Source: Roseomonas acroporae
Lineage (GTDB): Bacteria > Pseudomonadota > Alphaproteobacteria > Acetobacterales > Acetobacteraceae
Direction: 5' to 3'
Assembly: GCF_023223525.1 (NCBI RefSeq)
Contig: NZ_JALPRX010000054.1
Location: 1-64,000 of the forward strand
Length of the DNA stretch: 64,000 nt
Both the position numbers and the translations under genes were made by a program. The notes beneath the pieces were generated by a model. The model saw only the letters and a program-made list of their open reading frames with translations. It was not told where the DNA came from and did not search any database. Position 1 is the stretch's first letter. The number at the start of each line of letters is the position of its first letter. Shown here piece after piece: positions 1 through 7,970 of the stretch.

Positions 1-584
1 GCCGCCGCCGCGTGGTCGAACATGAGGCCGCGCAGGCCGGAGCCGGTGGCGCTGGGGAGCTGCACGAGGATCGGCGTCACCGGCTGCCCGGCCGCGCGCA
101 CCAGGCGGAAGCCACAGCCGGCGCCCGAGCCGTAGACCATCTGGCTCGGCATCGACATCCAGAGCGTGTCCGGGCAGCCGATGTAGAGACCGTCCGGCAC
201 GTAGAAGCTGAGGCCGCTGTTGAACGCGCGCTGTGCTTTTGTGAAAAGCGAGGCGCCGTCAAAGTCCAGCACTGAGGAAAGCTCGCGCGCCTTGTCTTGA
301 AGCGTGCGGCGCGGCGCGGCGCTATCGACGGGCTGATACGTCCCATCCGATCCGGCGCCACCCAACGCGATCAGCGCAACAGGATCGGTACTGGTGAGGC
401 GGTACTGCGCCAAGCCGTCAGCGCAATCGAGGAACAGCACGTCTCCCTTCAGGAGCCGACGACGGGCCACATCGAAGTAGCCCGCAGCCGTGACCGCGCC
501 GAGCGCGTCTGCCGTCCGATAGAACCAGACACTGTTGCCGTTCCCGTAGGAAACGGACGACATGCCCAGCCAATCGAACGGCAT
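1..584 (-). CDS. Phage tail spike / receptor-binding protein, N-terminal part (cut by window edge)
   Basis: The frame stays open from an ATG at 584 to the left edge (194 codons), so only the N-terminus is present. Residues about 8-50 repeat the module of the neighbouring 83-aa protein (YGNGN, then TADA, AAGYF and GDVLF). Residues about 130-190 then read like the first coil of a pectate-lyase-type right-handed beta-helix: a PDG turn, a GSGAGCGFRL motif and a LRGLMFD strand. Such proteins form trimeric adhesins or depolymerases on podovirus tails. It lies directly after the capsid and 83-aa genes on the same strand, where tail genes are expected. The beta-helix and adhesin role are inferred from pattern; the missing C-terminus would hold any enzymatic site. 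Confidence 0.6.
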   Translation of the reverse strand, partial: MPFDWLGMSSVSYGNGNSVWFYRTADALGAVTAAGYFDVARRRLLKGDVLFLDCADGLAQYRLTSTDPVALIALGGAGSDGTYQPVDSAAPRRTLQDKARELSSVLDFDGASLFTKAQRAFNSGLSFYVPDGLYIGCPDTLWMSMPSQMVYGSGAGCGFRLVRAAGQPVTPILVQLPSATGSGLRGLMFDHAAA

Positions 585-600
585 TTCGACGCGCCCCGGA

Positions 601-852
601 TCAGGTCAGGTCGGTGGCCGCGACCGTGACGCCGCCGACAGCCGCGGCGGTGACGCGGAGGATGCTGCCGGTCTCCGACCCGCCGACGCTCATGCGGGCG
701 AAGATCACGTCGCCCTGGTTGAGCGTCGGCTGCGCGCTGTTGAAGTAGCCGGCCGCAACCACCGTCGCCTTGGCGTCGGCAGTCTTGTAGAGCCAGATCG
801 CGTTGCCGTTGCCGTAGGCGACCTGGGAGAGGTTCTTGAGGTCGAGCGCCAT
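601..852 (-). CDS. Small phage virion-associated protein (83 aa), GNG module
   Basis: The 83-residue protein begins MALDLKNLSQ and contains YGNGNAIWLY, TADA, AAGYF and a GDVIF strand followed by a Gly/Val/Ala-rich beta tail. It starts 4 bases after the major capsid stop and ends 17 bases before the tail-spike ATG, so the three are one transcription unit. The same fold-like module forms the N-terminus of the neighbouring tail spike. Small beta-rich proteins in this position are often head decoration or head-fibre base proteins, but no enzymatic motif is visible and the role is inferred from place only. Confidence 0.7.
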   Translation of the reverse strand: MALDLKNLSQVAYGNGNAIWLYKTADAKATVVAAGYFNSAQPTLNQGDVIFARMSVGGSETGSILRVTAAAVGGVTVAATDLT

Positions 853-855
853 GGA

Positions 856-1704
856 TCAGGTCTCCGTGCTCTTGAGGCGCACGAGACCGGCTTCATCGAT
901 CAGGCCGGCACCCATCGCCATCATGGCGTTGATCCAGTGCGCGGCGCGGTCGCCGTGCCAGGTGATGTCGGTGGTGACATCCTCCTGGATCGCATGCGCC
1001 ACTGCGGACTTGTGGTAGATGAAACCGGTCCGGATGTTCGACGTGATCGACAGGCCCGTGTAGCGAAGCCACACGACGCCCAGCCACCGCTTCATCTCCA
1101 TGCCCTGCCCGCCGAACGGCAGGTCGGTCTGGCCGATGTACTGGCTGTTCACGAACTCGGTAATGCCGAGCATGTTCGTCCAGCCCTGCGGCGACACGAG
1201 GCCCACACGGTCGCCGTCATCGGGCACGTCGTTGGCGTTCAGCATCTCCAGGCCCTTGAGGATCTTGGCCTTGGTGATGCCGGCGCTGTCCGCCAGGTCA
1301 CCGGTGCCGGTGACGTTGCGCGCGGTCGTCGCGCCGTCGAGCGCGGCGACGATCAGCGCATCCGTCTGCCGGCCCAGCGCGTAGGCGTGCGCATTGGCGA
1401 GAAGCTGGCGCTCCGGGATGTTGGTTTTCAGCTCGTCGAGCTTGTCCACCCAGTCGCCCGCGTAGTAGTCCGACAGGAACACCTCGACCGAGGAGTGGTC
1501 GGGGTTCATCGGCGGAATGGGCGAGTTGCGCGGCTTCTGCACCGCCGTGCCCGTGCCGAACTTGGGGAACATCACCGACGCGCCGCGCACACCGGTCTTG
1601 GTTCGGACGGACCCGCGCAGCTTGCTCGACTTGCGCTGGTACGCCTCCTTCACCTCGCTCTCGAACTGCTTGATGAAGGCAACGGGGATCGTGTTGGCCG
1701 TCAC
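856..1704 (-). CDS. Major capsid protein
   Basis: This is a podovirus-type major head protein. Residues near the N-terminus (FIKQFESEVKEAYQRK, then KLRGSVRTKTGV) followed by a long conserved core with YYAGDWVDKLDELKTN, GRQTDALIVAAL and a WLGVVWLRYTGL strand match the capsid family found with T7/BPP-1-like portals. A GTG at 1704 is chosen because a GAGG ribosome site lies 9 bases upstream and family members begin just before this point. The frame also has an ATG at 1785, but the extra 27 residues are Arg/Pro-rich and look non-coding. It follows the scaffold gene, as is usual for head modules. Confidence 0.85.
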   Translation of the reverse strand: MTANTIPVAFIKQFESEVKEAYQRKSSKLRGSVRTKTGVRGASVMFPKFGTGTAVQKPRNSPIPPMNPDHSSVEVFLSDYYAGDWVDKLDELKTNIPERQLLANAHAYALGRQTDALIVAALDGATTARNVTGTGDLADSAGITKAKILKGLEMLNANDVPDDGDRVGLVSPQGWTNMLGITEFVNSQYIGQTDLPFGGQGMEMKRWLGVVWLRYTGLSITSNIRTGFIYHKSAVAHAIQEDVTTDITWHGDRAAHWINAMMAMGAGLIDEAGLVRLKSTET

Positions 1705-1866
1705 TGCCGGCAACCTCGTGAATGGGACGGGGGTCCGCATCCGCTCGGTTGTCCTGGGGCGATGCTCTGCGCGGGTGTCCGTCACCGGGCCGCGGCATCG
1801 CGGGGCAGGGCCACGCGTCAGCTACAGGGGCGGGTCCAATAGGCCCCGCCGCCTGTCAACAGGAAA

Positions 1867-2760
1867 TCAGCCTCGCCCGAAGGGGTTCGGCACGCCGGCA
1901 GGGGTGGCGGCGTAGAGCTGTTCGAAGCCGCGCGTCACCCGCGCCTGGAATTCGGGGTCGGTCCGGTAGCGCGGGTCGGCCACCATCCTGTCCAGCTCGG
2001 CCTGCGTCACCCGGCTGCCGGCGCCGGCGCCGTTGATCGGCGCGAAGGTGGCGCCGGTCGCGCGGGTGATCAGGCTCTCGATCGCCTCGAAGGTCGCGCG
2101 GTCATGCACCACGCCGTCGAGGGACAGCGCCTTCTCGCCGATGAGCTGCTTCGCCTGCCCCCAGACATAGTTGGCGCGCTCCCGGCCGTGCTCGCCCAGC
2201 TCGCCGTAGAAGCGGTCGCGCTCGGCGGCGATCTGCGCCGCGGTGGGCTGCCGCGCCACCTGCATCTGGGCGTACTGCCCGATCAGCCCGGAGAACTCCT
2301 CCTGGCTCATGCCGGCCCGGTACGCCAGGTCGCGCGCCATGCCGTAGAGCGGATCGGCCTTGTCCAGGACCATCACCGTCTTGCCCTCGGGCGCCTTGAA
2401 GTCGGGCCCGGGCGGCTCCTCCAGCAGCAGCAGCCCCTCGGGCGCCTCGGCCGGCGGGCGGATCTCGTAGGCGGCGGCGCTGGCGGGCCGGTTGCCGAAC
2501 AGCGTCTTCTCGGCCGCCGCGCGCGCCTCCTCCTGCCGACGGCCGACGAGCTTCTCCAGCTCGCCGTACCCCTTCACCAGCGCGTCGGTGCGCAGCTCGC
2601 CCTTGGCCGGGTCCCAGAACTTCTCCGGCACGCCGGCCGGCCGCTCGGTGACGGCCGCCTGCTGCTGCCCGCCCGGGGCGGGGCCGCCCGCCGGTGCTCC
2701 CTCACCCGCCGCCGGCGCTCCCGTCCCCGGCTGCGCGCCGCTGCCGCTCTCGTCGGCCAT
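1867..2760 (-). CDS. Capsid assembly scaffolding protein
   Basis: The protein has 297 residues. A disordered Gly/Ala/Pro/Gln N-terminus (about 1-40) is followed by VPEKFWDPAKGELRTDALVKGY and ELEKLVGRR, the hallmark start of T7 gp9-like scaffolds. A charged helical body comes next, then a basic C-terminus that would contact the capsid. Scaffolds guide procapsid assembly and are then released or degraded. It sits between the portal/Bbp19-like genes and the capsid gene, the normal order in this phage type. Its start overlaps the end of the preceding small gene by 59 bases. Confidence 0.85.
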   Translation of the reverse strand: MADESGSGAQPGTGAPAAGEGAPAGGPAPGGQQQAAVTERPAGVPEKFWDPAKGELRTDALVKGYGELEKLVGRRQEEARAAAEKTLFGNRPASAAAYEIRPPAEAPEGLLLLEEPPGPDFKAPEGKTVMVLDKADPLYGMARDLAYRAGMSQEEFSGLIGQYAQMQVARQPTAAQIAAERDRFYGELGEHGRERANYVWGQAKQLIGEKALSLDGVVHDRATFEAIESLITRATGATFAPINGAGAGSRVTQAELDRMVADPRYRTDPEFQARVTRGFEQLYAATPAGVPNPFGRG

Positions 2761-3004
2761 GCTCGATCCTCTCCATGATGATGCCGAACAGGCGCTTCTG
2801 CCCGTTCAGGTCCCGCAACTCGGCCTCGCTCGCCGTGGGGGGGAGGCATGGCTGGTGGACCAGCGCCTCCAGGTCGAGCAGCACGCGCTGCCCGGCCGGC
2901 GTGCTGAACGCCGCCAGGTACAGGTCCGCCAGCTCGTCGCGCTGCTGCACCGCGCGCTGGCGCGCCACCTCCAGGGCGGCGCTGCGGGTCGTGGGGGCGC
3001 TCAT
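2702..3004 (-). CDS. Bbp19-like small phage head protein (100 aa)
   Basis: This short gene is hidden inside a longer spurious reading frame. Its ATG at 3004 overlaps the portal stop codon as ATGA, and its last 59 bases overlap the scaffold start. The 100 residues include LADLYLAAFSTPAGQRVLLDLE and, later, NGQKRLFGIIMERIEHG, the two conserved blocks of the small Bbp19-type domain seen between portal and scaffold in Bordetella phage BPP-1 relatives. The function is not known; the invariable position suggests a head-assembly role. The C-terminus is rich in Arg and Gly. Confidence 0.75.
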   Translation of the reverse strand: MSAPTTRSAALEVARQRAVQQRDELADLYLAAFSTPAGQRVLLDLEALVHQPCLPPTASEAELRDLNGQKRLFGIIMERIEHGRRERQRRAAGDGSAGGG

Positions 3005-4554
3005 ACCGCCGGCGCCTCCGGCTGCGGCAGCATGCCCGCCTGCTGCGCGAGGGCCATGCCCTGCTGCATCATCGCCGCCTTCTCGGCCGCCGTGCGGATC
3101 AGCGAGGGGTCGATGCCCAGCCGGTCCGCCAGCCAGGGCGTCGCTGCGTCCGTGTTCACCGCCAGCAGCGTCGCCTGTGGCCCGGCCACCTGCTGGTGCA
3201 CGGCGGTGAATTGCGTGAACCGGAGCACCTCGCCCTGCGCCATGGCGCGCGTCAGCGGCGCCAGGGGGCGGATCGCCACCTGCCGGCCGTCCAGCCGCGG
3301 CCAGCCGGCGCCGGCCTGCCCCTGGTGGTGCCGGAGGATCCAGTAGACCCGCCGCACCAGCGGGAACAGGAAGTCCACCAGCAGCGAGCCATAGGCCGAG
3401 GACAGCGCCTCGGCCCGGTCCGCCGTCCGCTGCATCACCTCCGTGGCCGACATCGGCGTCTTCGTGGTCGGCCCCAGGTCGGGGATGTAGAAGGCGCCCT
3501 TGATCACGCCCGTCAGCCGCTCGGCCTCCGTCTCGGCCGGCCGGAGGTCGAAGCGCGGCGTCAGCGGCTCCAGCCCCTTGCCGCCCGGCGCGCGGGGGAT
3601 CAGCGTGCCCGGCACCGACAAGTCCACCGTGTCGGGGTTCAGCACCCCGTCGTCGTCGTACTGCCAGACGCCGGTGAGCTGCATGTCCAGCGCCTCCAGC
3701 CGGATCTCCATCAGCTTGTTGAGCTGGCGGATGTCGGGCAGCGCCACCTGCATGGGGCCGCGCCCGAAGGCGCCGCCGGACCGCTCGAAGTCCCAGGCCA
3801 GAAAGGGACAGGAGCCGGCGCCGCGCCACTCGTTCTCGGCCACCACCTCCTCGGCGCTGCCGCCGTCGTCCGGCAGCACGGCGAACTGCCACACCTCCTC
3901 GGCCGGCTGCCCCCAGTCGCGGGTGCAGATCTCCACCACCTGCACCTTCTCCTCCGGCGTCGTATCGAGGAGGTCCCGCCACCGGTCCGGCAGCCGCGCG
4001 CGGGGGTAGAGCACCGGCACGTGCCGCACCTCCAGCCGGCGCGGGCGGAACAGTCCGTCGTACCGGCCGTCCGGCCCCTGCGAGAGGTAGGCCGTGGACA
4101 GCGGCACGTGCTCGAACCGCACCGGCTCGATCGCCGAGCCCGGGTTCGCGATCATGACCCCGGTCCCGACCCCGAAATCCTCCATCGCGGCATGGGCCTC
4201 GCTCCGGAAGCGGCTGCTGTTGATCTCCGTCGTGATCGTGCGCGTCAGGGCGGCGAGCCACCCCTCGGCATCCCGACCGCCCTGCGCGTCCGATCCCGCC
4301 TGGAGGTCGAACGGCTGCTCGTTCGTCGGCCAGATGCCCGTCAGCATCGAGGAGGCGAACCGCTGGAGCGCGAACGCCGCCGTGCTGTCGAACACGTTGT
4401 TCTGCACCACCGCCCCGCCGATCGCCTGCTGGTTCGGCCGGTCGCGCAACGGCAGCCCGTGCTCGTAGCACTCGGTCAGCAGGGCTTCGAGCGGCTGCCG
4501 CCGCCCCTTCGCCGCCTGGTACAGCCGCGCCAGCTCCTTCGCGTCGGCCGCCAT
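3001..4554 (-). CDS. Portal (head-tail connector) protein
   Basis: The 517-residue protein belongs to the podovirus head-tail connector family. It begins with a helical ELARLYQAAKGRRQPLEALLTECYEHGLP, followed by the conserved NVFDSTAAFALQRFASSMLTGIWPTNEQPF block, and later has a TPEEKVQVVEICTRDW segment and the TKTPMSATEVMQRT motif. Twelve copies form the DNA entry channel at one capsid vertex and dock the terminase. The ATG at 4554 overlaps the previous stop as TGATG; a GTG one codon upstream is possible. The C-terminal Gln/Met/Ala-rich helices (about 440-517) would form the barrel or crown. Confidence 0.9.
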   Translation of the reverse strand: MAADAKELARLYQAAKGRRQPLEALLTECYEHGLPLRDRPNQQAIGGAVVQNNVFDSTAAFALQRFASSMLTGIWPTNEQPFDLQAGSDAQGGRDAEGWLAALTRTITTEINSSRFRSEAHAAMEDFGVGTGVMIANPGSAIEPVRFEHVPLSTAYLSQGPDGRYDGLFRPRRLEVRHVPVLYPRARLPDRWRDLLDTTPEEKVQVVEICTRDWGQPAEEVWQFAVLPDDGGSAEEVVAENEWRGAGSCPFLAWDFERSGGAFGRGPMQVALPDIRQLNKLMEIRLEALDMQLTGVWQYDDDGVLNPDTVDLSVPGTLIPRAPGGKGLEPLTPRFDLRPAETEAERLTGVIKGAFYIPDLGPTTKTPMSATEVMQRTADRAEALSSAYGSLLVDFLFPLVRRVYWILRHHQGQAGAGWPRLDGRQVAIRPLAPLTRAMAQGEVLRFTQFTAVHQQVAGPQATLLAVNTDAATPWLADRLGIDPSLIRTAAEKAAMMQQGMALAQQAGMLPQPEAPAV

Positions 4555-4811
4555 CACACCCCGCCCAGCTTCGCCGGATAGCCGGCCTCGCTGCCGCTCA
4601 GCAGCGCGAACCGCCCGCGCAGCCGCTGCGCCGTCGCCGCGTTGTCGGCCGCCAGCCGCGCCGCCGCCTCCTGCGCCTTGATCTCGGCGTCGCGCTTGGC
4701 CTTCTCCTCCTCGGCCGTCGCCGCCTGCTGCGCCGCGGACGGCTGCGCCGCGACCGTCGTCCCACCGCCACCCATCACCGCCTCCGCGCCCTGCCGCGAC
4801 GAGGCATCCAA
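4554..4811 (-). CDS. Small phage protein of unknown function (85 aa)
   Basis: The protein begins MDASSRQGAEAVMGGGG, has an Ala/Glu/Lys-rich helix (about 25-62) that could form a coiled coil, and ends RGRFALLSGSEAGYPAKLGG. Gly-flanked terminal segments of this kind recur in short proteins next to podovirus portals. The family function is not known. It is coupled to the portal by a TGATG overlap and lies 17 bases after the preceding gene. A second start at the internal ATG (residue 13) is possible. Confidence 0.65.
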   Translation of the reverse strand: MDASSRQGAEAVMGGGGTTVAAQPSAAQQAATAEEEKAKRDAEIKAQEAAARLAADNAATAQRLRGRFALLSGSEAGYPAKLGGV

Positions 4812-4827
4812 TCCGGGCCCCGCGGGA

Positions 4828-5280
4828 TCAAGGCACCACCTCGGCCCCGGCCGCGAGCATCCGGCGGTACAGCCCCCACGGCGTCAGCGGCGTCGCGCGC
4901 ATCCCGAGCAGCGCCGCGATCGCGCCGGCGCACGTCACCACCCACCGCGGCCGCGCCAGCCGCGCCCCCTGCCGGTCGATCCGCAGGATCCGCAGCGCCC
5001 CCACCTTGTTCATCGCGAAGGCCTCGACCACCGCCTCGAAGGGGATCAGCCGCACGTCCAGGCAGGTGAACGCCGGGTCGAAGAACACCCAGTGCACCTC
5101 GCCCGCCCGGTCCGGGTTGCCCCGCGGCGCGAAGGCGAAACAGTGCGCGAAGCCCTTCCGGCACAGCCGGTGCCACCACACCGTGTCCGCCGGCTGGAAC
5201 GCCACGAACCACGTGCCCGGCTGCGGCACGAACGGCTCCAGGTGCACCACCTCGCCCGGCGGCGCCATCTCACCGTCCAC
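4828..5280 (-). CDS. Phage protein with possible permuted NlpC/P60 (papain-like) fold
   Basis: The protein has 150 residues. Around residue 35-50 it reads WWHRLCRKGFAHCFAF, and around 113-135 VTCAGAIAALLGMRATPLTPWGL. A conserved His at the end of a strand, followed much later by a Cys at the start of a helix and a TP-x-x-L ending, is the order seen in circularly permuted papain-like proteins (YiiX type). This is an inference from pattern; the alternative is a catalytically silent head-completion protein. It overlaps the terminase large subunit by 11 bases and precedes the 85-aa gene, so it is part of the late head operon. Confidence 0.6.
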   Translation of the reverse strand: MDGEMAPPGEVVHLEPFVPQPGTWFVAFQPADTVWWHRLCRKGFAHCFAFAPRGNPDRAGEVHWVFFDPAFTCLDVRLIPFEAVVEAFAMNKVGALRILRIDRQGARLARPRWVVTCAGAIAALLGMRATPLTPWGLYRRMLAAGAEVVP

Positions 5281-6856
5281 GCAGCAGCCCTCCCCATCCG
5301 CGCCCGCGCCCGGCCGCCACCACCACCTGCCGCCGCGGCGCCTCGCGAGGCAGGCCGCCCACGCCGGGCGTGCCGGCCTTCTGGAACAGCGCCCGCCCCT
5401 CCCCGCCGCCGAGGATGAGGTACTGGCAGGCGTCCGCCACGTGGCTGAACCGGTTCTTCAACGGCCGGTCCGCATACCGGTCCTGGCTGCCCTGGATCCG
5501 CGGGTAGGCGTACTGGCCGCCCATCGCCGCCGTCAGCACCGGGCACGCCCCCTGGTCGATCAGGAACCGCGGCCGCCCGTCGAGGAGCTGCTGCAGCACC
5601 TCCCCCACCGCGTCCCGCCGCACCACCCAGTCGTTGTTCCCGGGCGCCGGGATGATGCGGATGCCCTCGGCTCGCATCGCCAGGAACGGCGACACGTCGT
5701 CGCTCTGCTCCATGTTCTCCCCCGCCGGGTCGCCCCACACCGCGTAGTCCCAGGCGGGGAACCACTGCGCCAGCGACCGCTTCAGCGCCCGCCCGAACTC
5801 GCGCGCGCCCATGCTCTCGGTCACGATCTCCCGCAGCACCCGCCACTGCCCGAACACGCACTGCCCGATCGCCGCCGCCGGCGTCCGACCGAAATCCACC
5901 CCCACCAGGATCTCGTGCCCCCGCACCGGCTCCAGGTCCCGCTTGCCGTGCAGCTCCACCCGGAACTGCGGCCACACCGCCTTGCCCGCCCGCTTCGCCC
6001 CGGGCTTGTTCCCCAGCTCCGTGTCGATCTCGGCCTTCGTCCGCCCGCCGATCTTGTCGGCGTAGTACCCCGCCGGCAGGAACCGCAGGTTCTCGGCCTC
6101 GGGGTTCGGCACGTACCCCGTCACCTCCCCCGCCTCGTCCCGCTCCTCGATCACCGCCGAGGGCTGGAGGTGGAACTCCCAGTCCGCCGGCTTGACCATC
6201 GACATCCGGTCCTCGCGCGACAGACCCTCCGGCATCGGCGCCTGGCCGCTGATCACCGACAGCCACGACCCCATCTCCGGCGGGTTCGTGTCCCCCAGCA
6301 CCTGCGGCTGCGTGCACCCACCCCAGGCCACCGGCGGATACCGCCCCACGCGCTCGACCAGCGCCACGATGATCTGCCGGTCCACGTACCGCGCCTCGGA
6401 CACGTAGGCGTCGCTGATCTCCAGCGACTTCAGGTCCTCTAGCGCGCTGTCCGGATCGTCCAGGCCGTAGAACAGGATCTCCCAATCCACCCCGGGCATC
6501 CGGATGTGGTGCCGCGGCCGCCCGGAAATCAGCGTCGCGCCCCACGTCTTCTCGGGCATCACCAGCCGCTTCGTCGGCAGCACCGTGTCCTTGATCTGCT
6601 TGAGCGTGTTCCGCACCACCAGCGTCCGCCGGAACCGCTTGCCCTTCCACGGCCGCTGCACCGCAAAGGCGTTCGCCATCAGCGCGTGCCACGACGCCGT
6701 GCTCTTGCCCGACCCCACCGGGCCCTGGATGAGCTTCACCTTCGCCGGCGACGCGATGTACCGCTCCAGCACCGCCCCGTCCGGCTCGATCCGAACCGGC
6801 GGCGCGCCCCGCAGGATCGTCTCGCCCTCGGCATCGTGCTGGAGCAGCGGGGGCAT
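5270..6856 (-). CDS. Terminase large subunit
   Basis: The 528-residue packaging motor has an N-terminal ATPase with Walker A GPVGSGKST (residues 45-53), an aromatic/acid-rich B-motif region and a C-terminal RNase H-like nuclease. The first catalytic Asp of the nuclease lies in LVGVDFG (Asp321), and its last motif is SHVADACQYL near residue 483. The ATG at 6856 overlaps the previous stop as TGATG. The 27 extra residues of the longer frame are not family-like. It cleaves concatemeric DNA and drives it through the portal encoded downstream. Confidence 0.92.
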   Translation of the reverse strand: MPPLLQHDAEGETILRGAPPVRIEPDGAVLERYIASPAKVKLIQGPVGSGKSTASWHALMANAFAVQRPWKGKRFRRTLVVRNTLKQIKDTVLPTKRLVMPEKTWGATLISGRPRHHIRMPGVDWEILFYGLDDPDSALEDLKSLEISDAYVSEARYVDRQIIVALVERVGRYPPVAWGGCTQPQVLGDTNPPEMGSWLSVISGQAPMPEGLSREDRMSMVKPADWEFHLQPSAVIEERDEAGEVTGYVPNPEAENLRFLPAGYYADKIGGRTKAEIDTELGNKPGAKRAGKAVWPQFRVELHGKRDLEPVRGHEILVGVDFGRTPAAAIGQCVFGQWRVLREIVTESMGAREFGRALKRSLAQWFPAWDYAVWGDPAGENMEQSDDVSPFLAMRAEGIRIIPAPGNNDWVVRRDAVGEVLQQLLDGRPRFLIDQGACPVLTAAMGGQYAYPRIQGSQDRYADRPLKNRFSHVADACQYLILGGGEGRALFQKAGTPGVGGLPREAPRRQVVVAAGRGRGWGGLLRGR

Positions 6857-7035
6857 CAGCCCCGCCCCGCCTTCACCCGCACGCGCGGCTTCCAGGGCCA
6901 GCCCGCCGCCCTCAGCGCCCAGTACGCCGACAAGCACCGTTGCAGCATCGCGCGCTTCTCGGCATCGCTCCGCCGCTCGGCCAGCTCCCGCGCCAGCCGC
7001 TCCTGCTCGCGGCAGCAGTCGTCGTCACGATCCAT
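6856..7035 (-). CDS. Short charged phage protein (59 aa) between terminase subunits
   Basis: An ATG at 7035 lies inside the end of the small terminase gene (11-base overlap), and the stop overlaps the terL start as TGATG. The peptide begins MDRDDDCCREQE, continues as an Arg/Glu/Ala-rich helix, and ends in a Trp/Pro/Lys-rich tail. No family is recognised. Its tight packing on both sides supports it as a real gene, perhaps a terminase accessory factor; that role is a guess from position. Confidence 0.55.
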   Translation of the reverse strand: MDRDDDCCREQERLARELAERRSDAEKRAMLQRCLSAYWALRAAGWPWKPRVRVKAGRG

Positions 7036-7744
7036 CGGGCACCACCTTCTTCCGCGGCTTCCGGGGGCCAGGATTTTTTCCACCCTGACCTTTCGGGGCC
7101 GGAGACTTGCGGGTGACCCGGCTGGGGACTGGCGCGCGCGGATTTTCGACCCCCCGGCCCTCCTCGGCCGCCGCGTGAGCGACCCCCCCGGGGGGTGCCT
7201 TGCCCCTGCCGGAGCGGCGCGGGCCTGTGACCCTCGCCTGCTCAAGGCGCGTGTCACTCTCGTCCGTCGCAGTGCTATCCACGATGTTCGCCGCGTCTGA
7301 CATGCGCTGTGCCAGCGTCTCGCCTGCATCGGTGCGGAACACGATCTGCACGGTCACGCCGGCGCCGGTCGCCTGCTGCGCGGACTGGTCCAGTCCACCG
7401 ATCCGCAGTCCTGCCAACGCGGCGTCGAGCCTGACGCGCTCGCTGGTCGCTCGGCGCTCAAGGTGTCGTAACACGGCGAGAGAGCTGGCCGCGTCAATCT
7501 GCGCCGCTTCCTGGAGCGCCTTCGTCAGTGCTGCGCGCACGGCCGGGCGGGCGAGGGCGCGGGATGCCTGGATGCGGGCCACGTCACCTCTTCCATAGCC
7601 GGCGGCGGTTCCGGCCTGCTCACGGGTGACGGATGCGCCGCGGGAAGCGGCGTGCACGATGGCGTCCACGAGCCGCTGTTCCTTCTCCGTCAGGGCTCGC
7701 TGGGCCTGAGTTTCATCCGAACATGCCGCCAGGGCTTCGCTCAT
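7025..7744 (-). CDS. Terminase small subunit
   Basis: The 239-residue protein has LTEKEQRLVDAIVH followed by TREQAGTAAGYG at about 18-55, the helix-turn-helix layout by which small terminases bind the packaging site. Next comes a helical oligomerisation part with VRAALTKALQEAAQID and LAVLRHLERRATSERVRLDAALAGL. The C-terminal third is disordered and very basic (KSPAPKGQGGKNPGPRKPRKK), fitting contact with DNA or with TerL. It is the first gene of the late operon and begins next to the mirrored repeat region 7802-7938, which could contain its promoter or a packaging site. Confidence 0.8.
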   Translation of the reverse strand: MSEALAACSDETQAQRALTEKEQRLVDAIVHAASRGASVTREQAGTAAGYGRGDVARIQASRALARPAVRAALTKALQEAAQIDAASSLAVLRHLERRATSERVRLDAALAGLRIGGLDQSAQQATGAGVTVQIVFRTDAGETLAQRMSDAANIVDSTATDESDTRLEQARVTGPRRSGRGKAPPGGVAHAAAEEGRGVENPRAPVPSRVTRKSPAPKGQGGKNPGPRKPRKKVVPDGS

Positions 7745-7801
7745 GACCTCGCCGCATCCAATAGGGCGAGGGGCGGCGCAAGCGGTGTGTGCGGTGCCAG
7801 G

Positions 7802-7938
7802 AAGTAGGATGCGGAGGATCAGGGGGATGTTTCAGCCGCCCTATACGAACTGTCATGGTACGTGTGTGGGGGTGGGATCGTATTTGACAGTTCGCACGGG
7901 GTAGCGGGAATATCCCCCTGATCCTACTGATCCTACTT
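7802..7938. promoter_or_regulatory. Mirror-image divergent promoter/operator region
   Basis: Two nested inverted repeats fill the gap between terS (minus) and the DUF29 gene (plus). The outer arms, 7802-7828 and 7912-7938, match at 24 of 27 positions; the right arm holds a tandem TGATCCTAC. The inner arms, 7846-7855 and 7885-7894, are a perfect 10 bp (CGAACTGTCA / TGACAGTTCG). Each inner arm carries a -35-like TTGACA or ATGACA, with a -10-like GAATAT or AAACAT 18 bases away. The outer arms therefore fall at the two expected start sites. The sequence structure is seen directly; promoter and operator roles are inferred. Confidence 0.55.
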
Positions 7939-7970
7939 TTACGATGCCGCACCGATAGAGGGGGCGTGAC

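Noticed and set aside
2702-4471. 589-residue minus-strand frame over the portal gene
   Set aside because: Only its last 100 residues form a real gene (2702-3004); the rest is out-of-frame Arg/Gly/Ala-rich sequence over portal.
7802-7938. CRISPR-like or transposon end interpretation of the nested repeats
   Set aside because: Only one pair of inverted arms, no regular spacers and no transposase between them; control region fits better.
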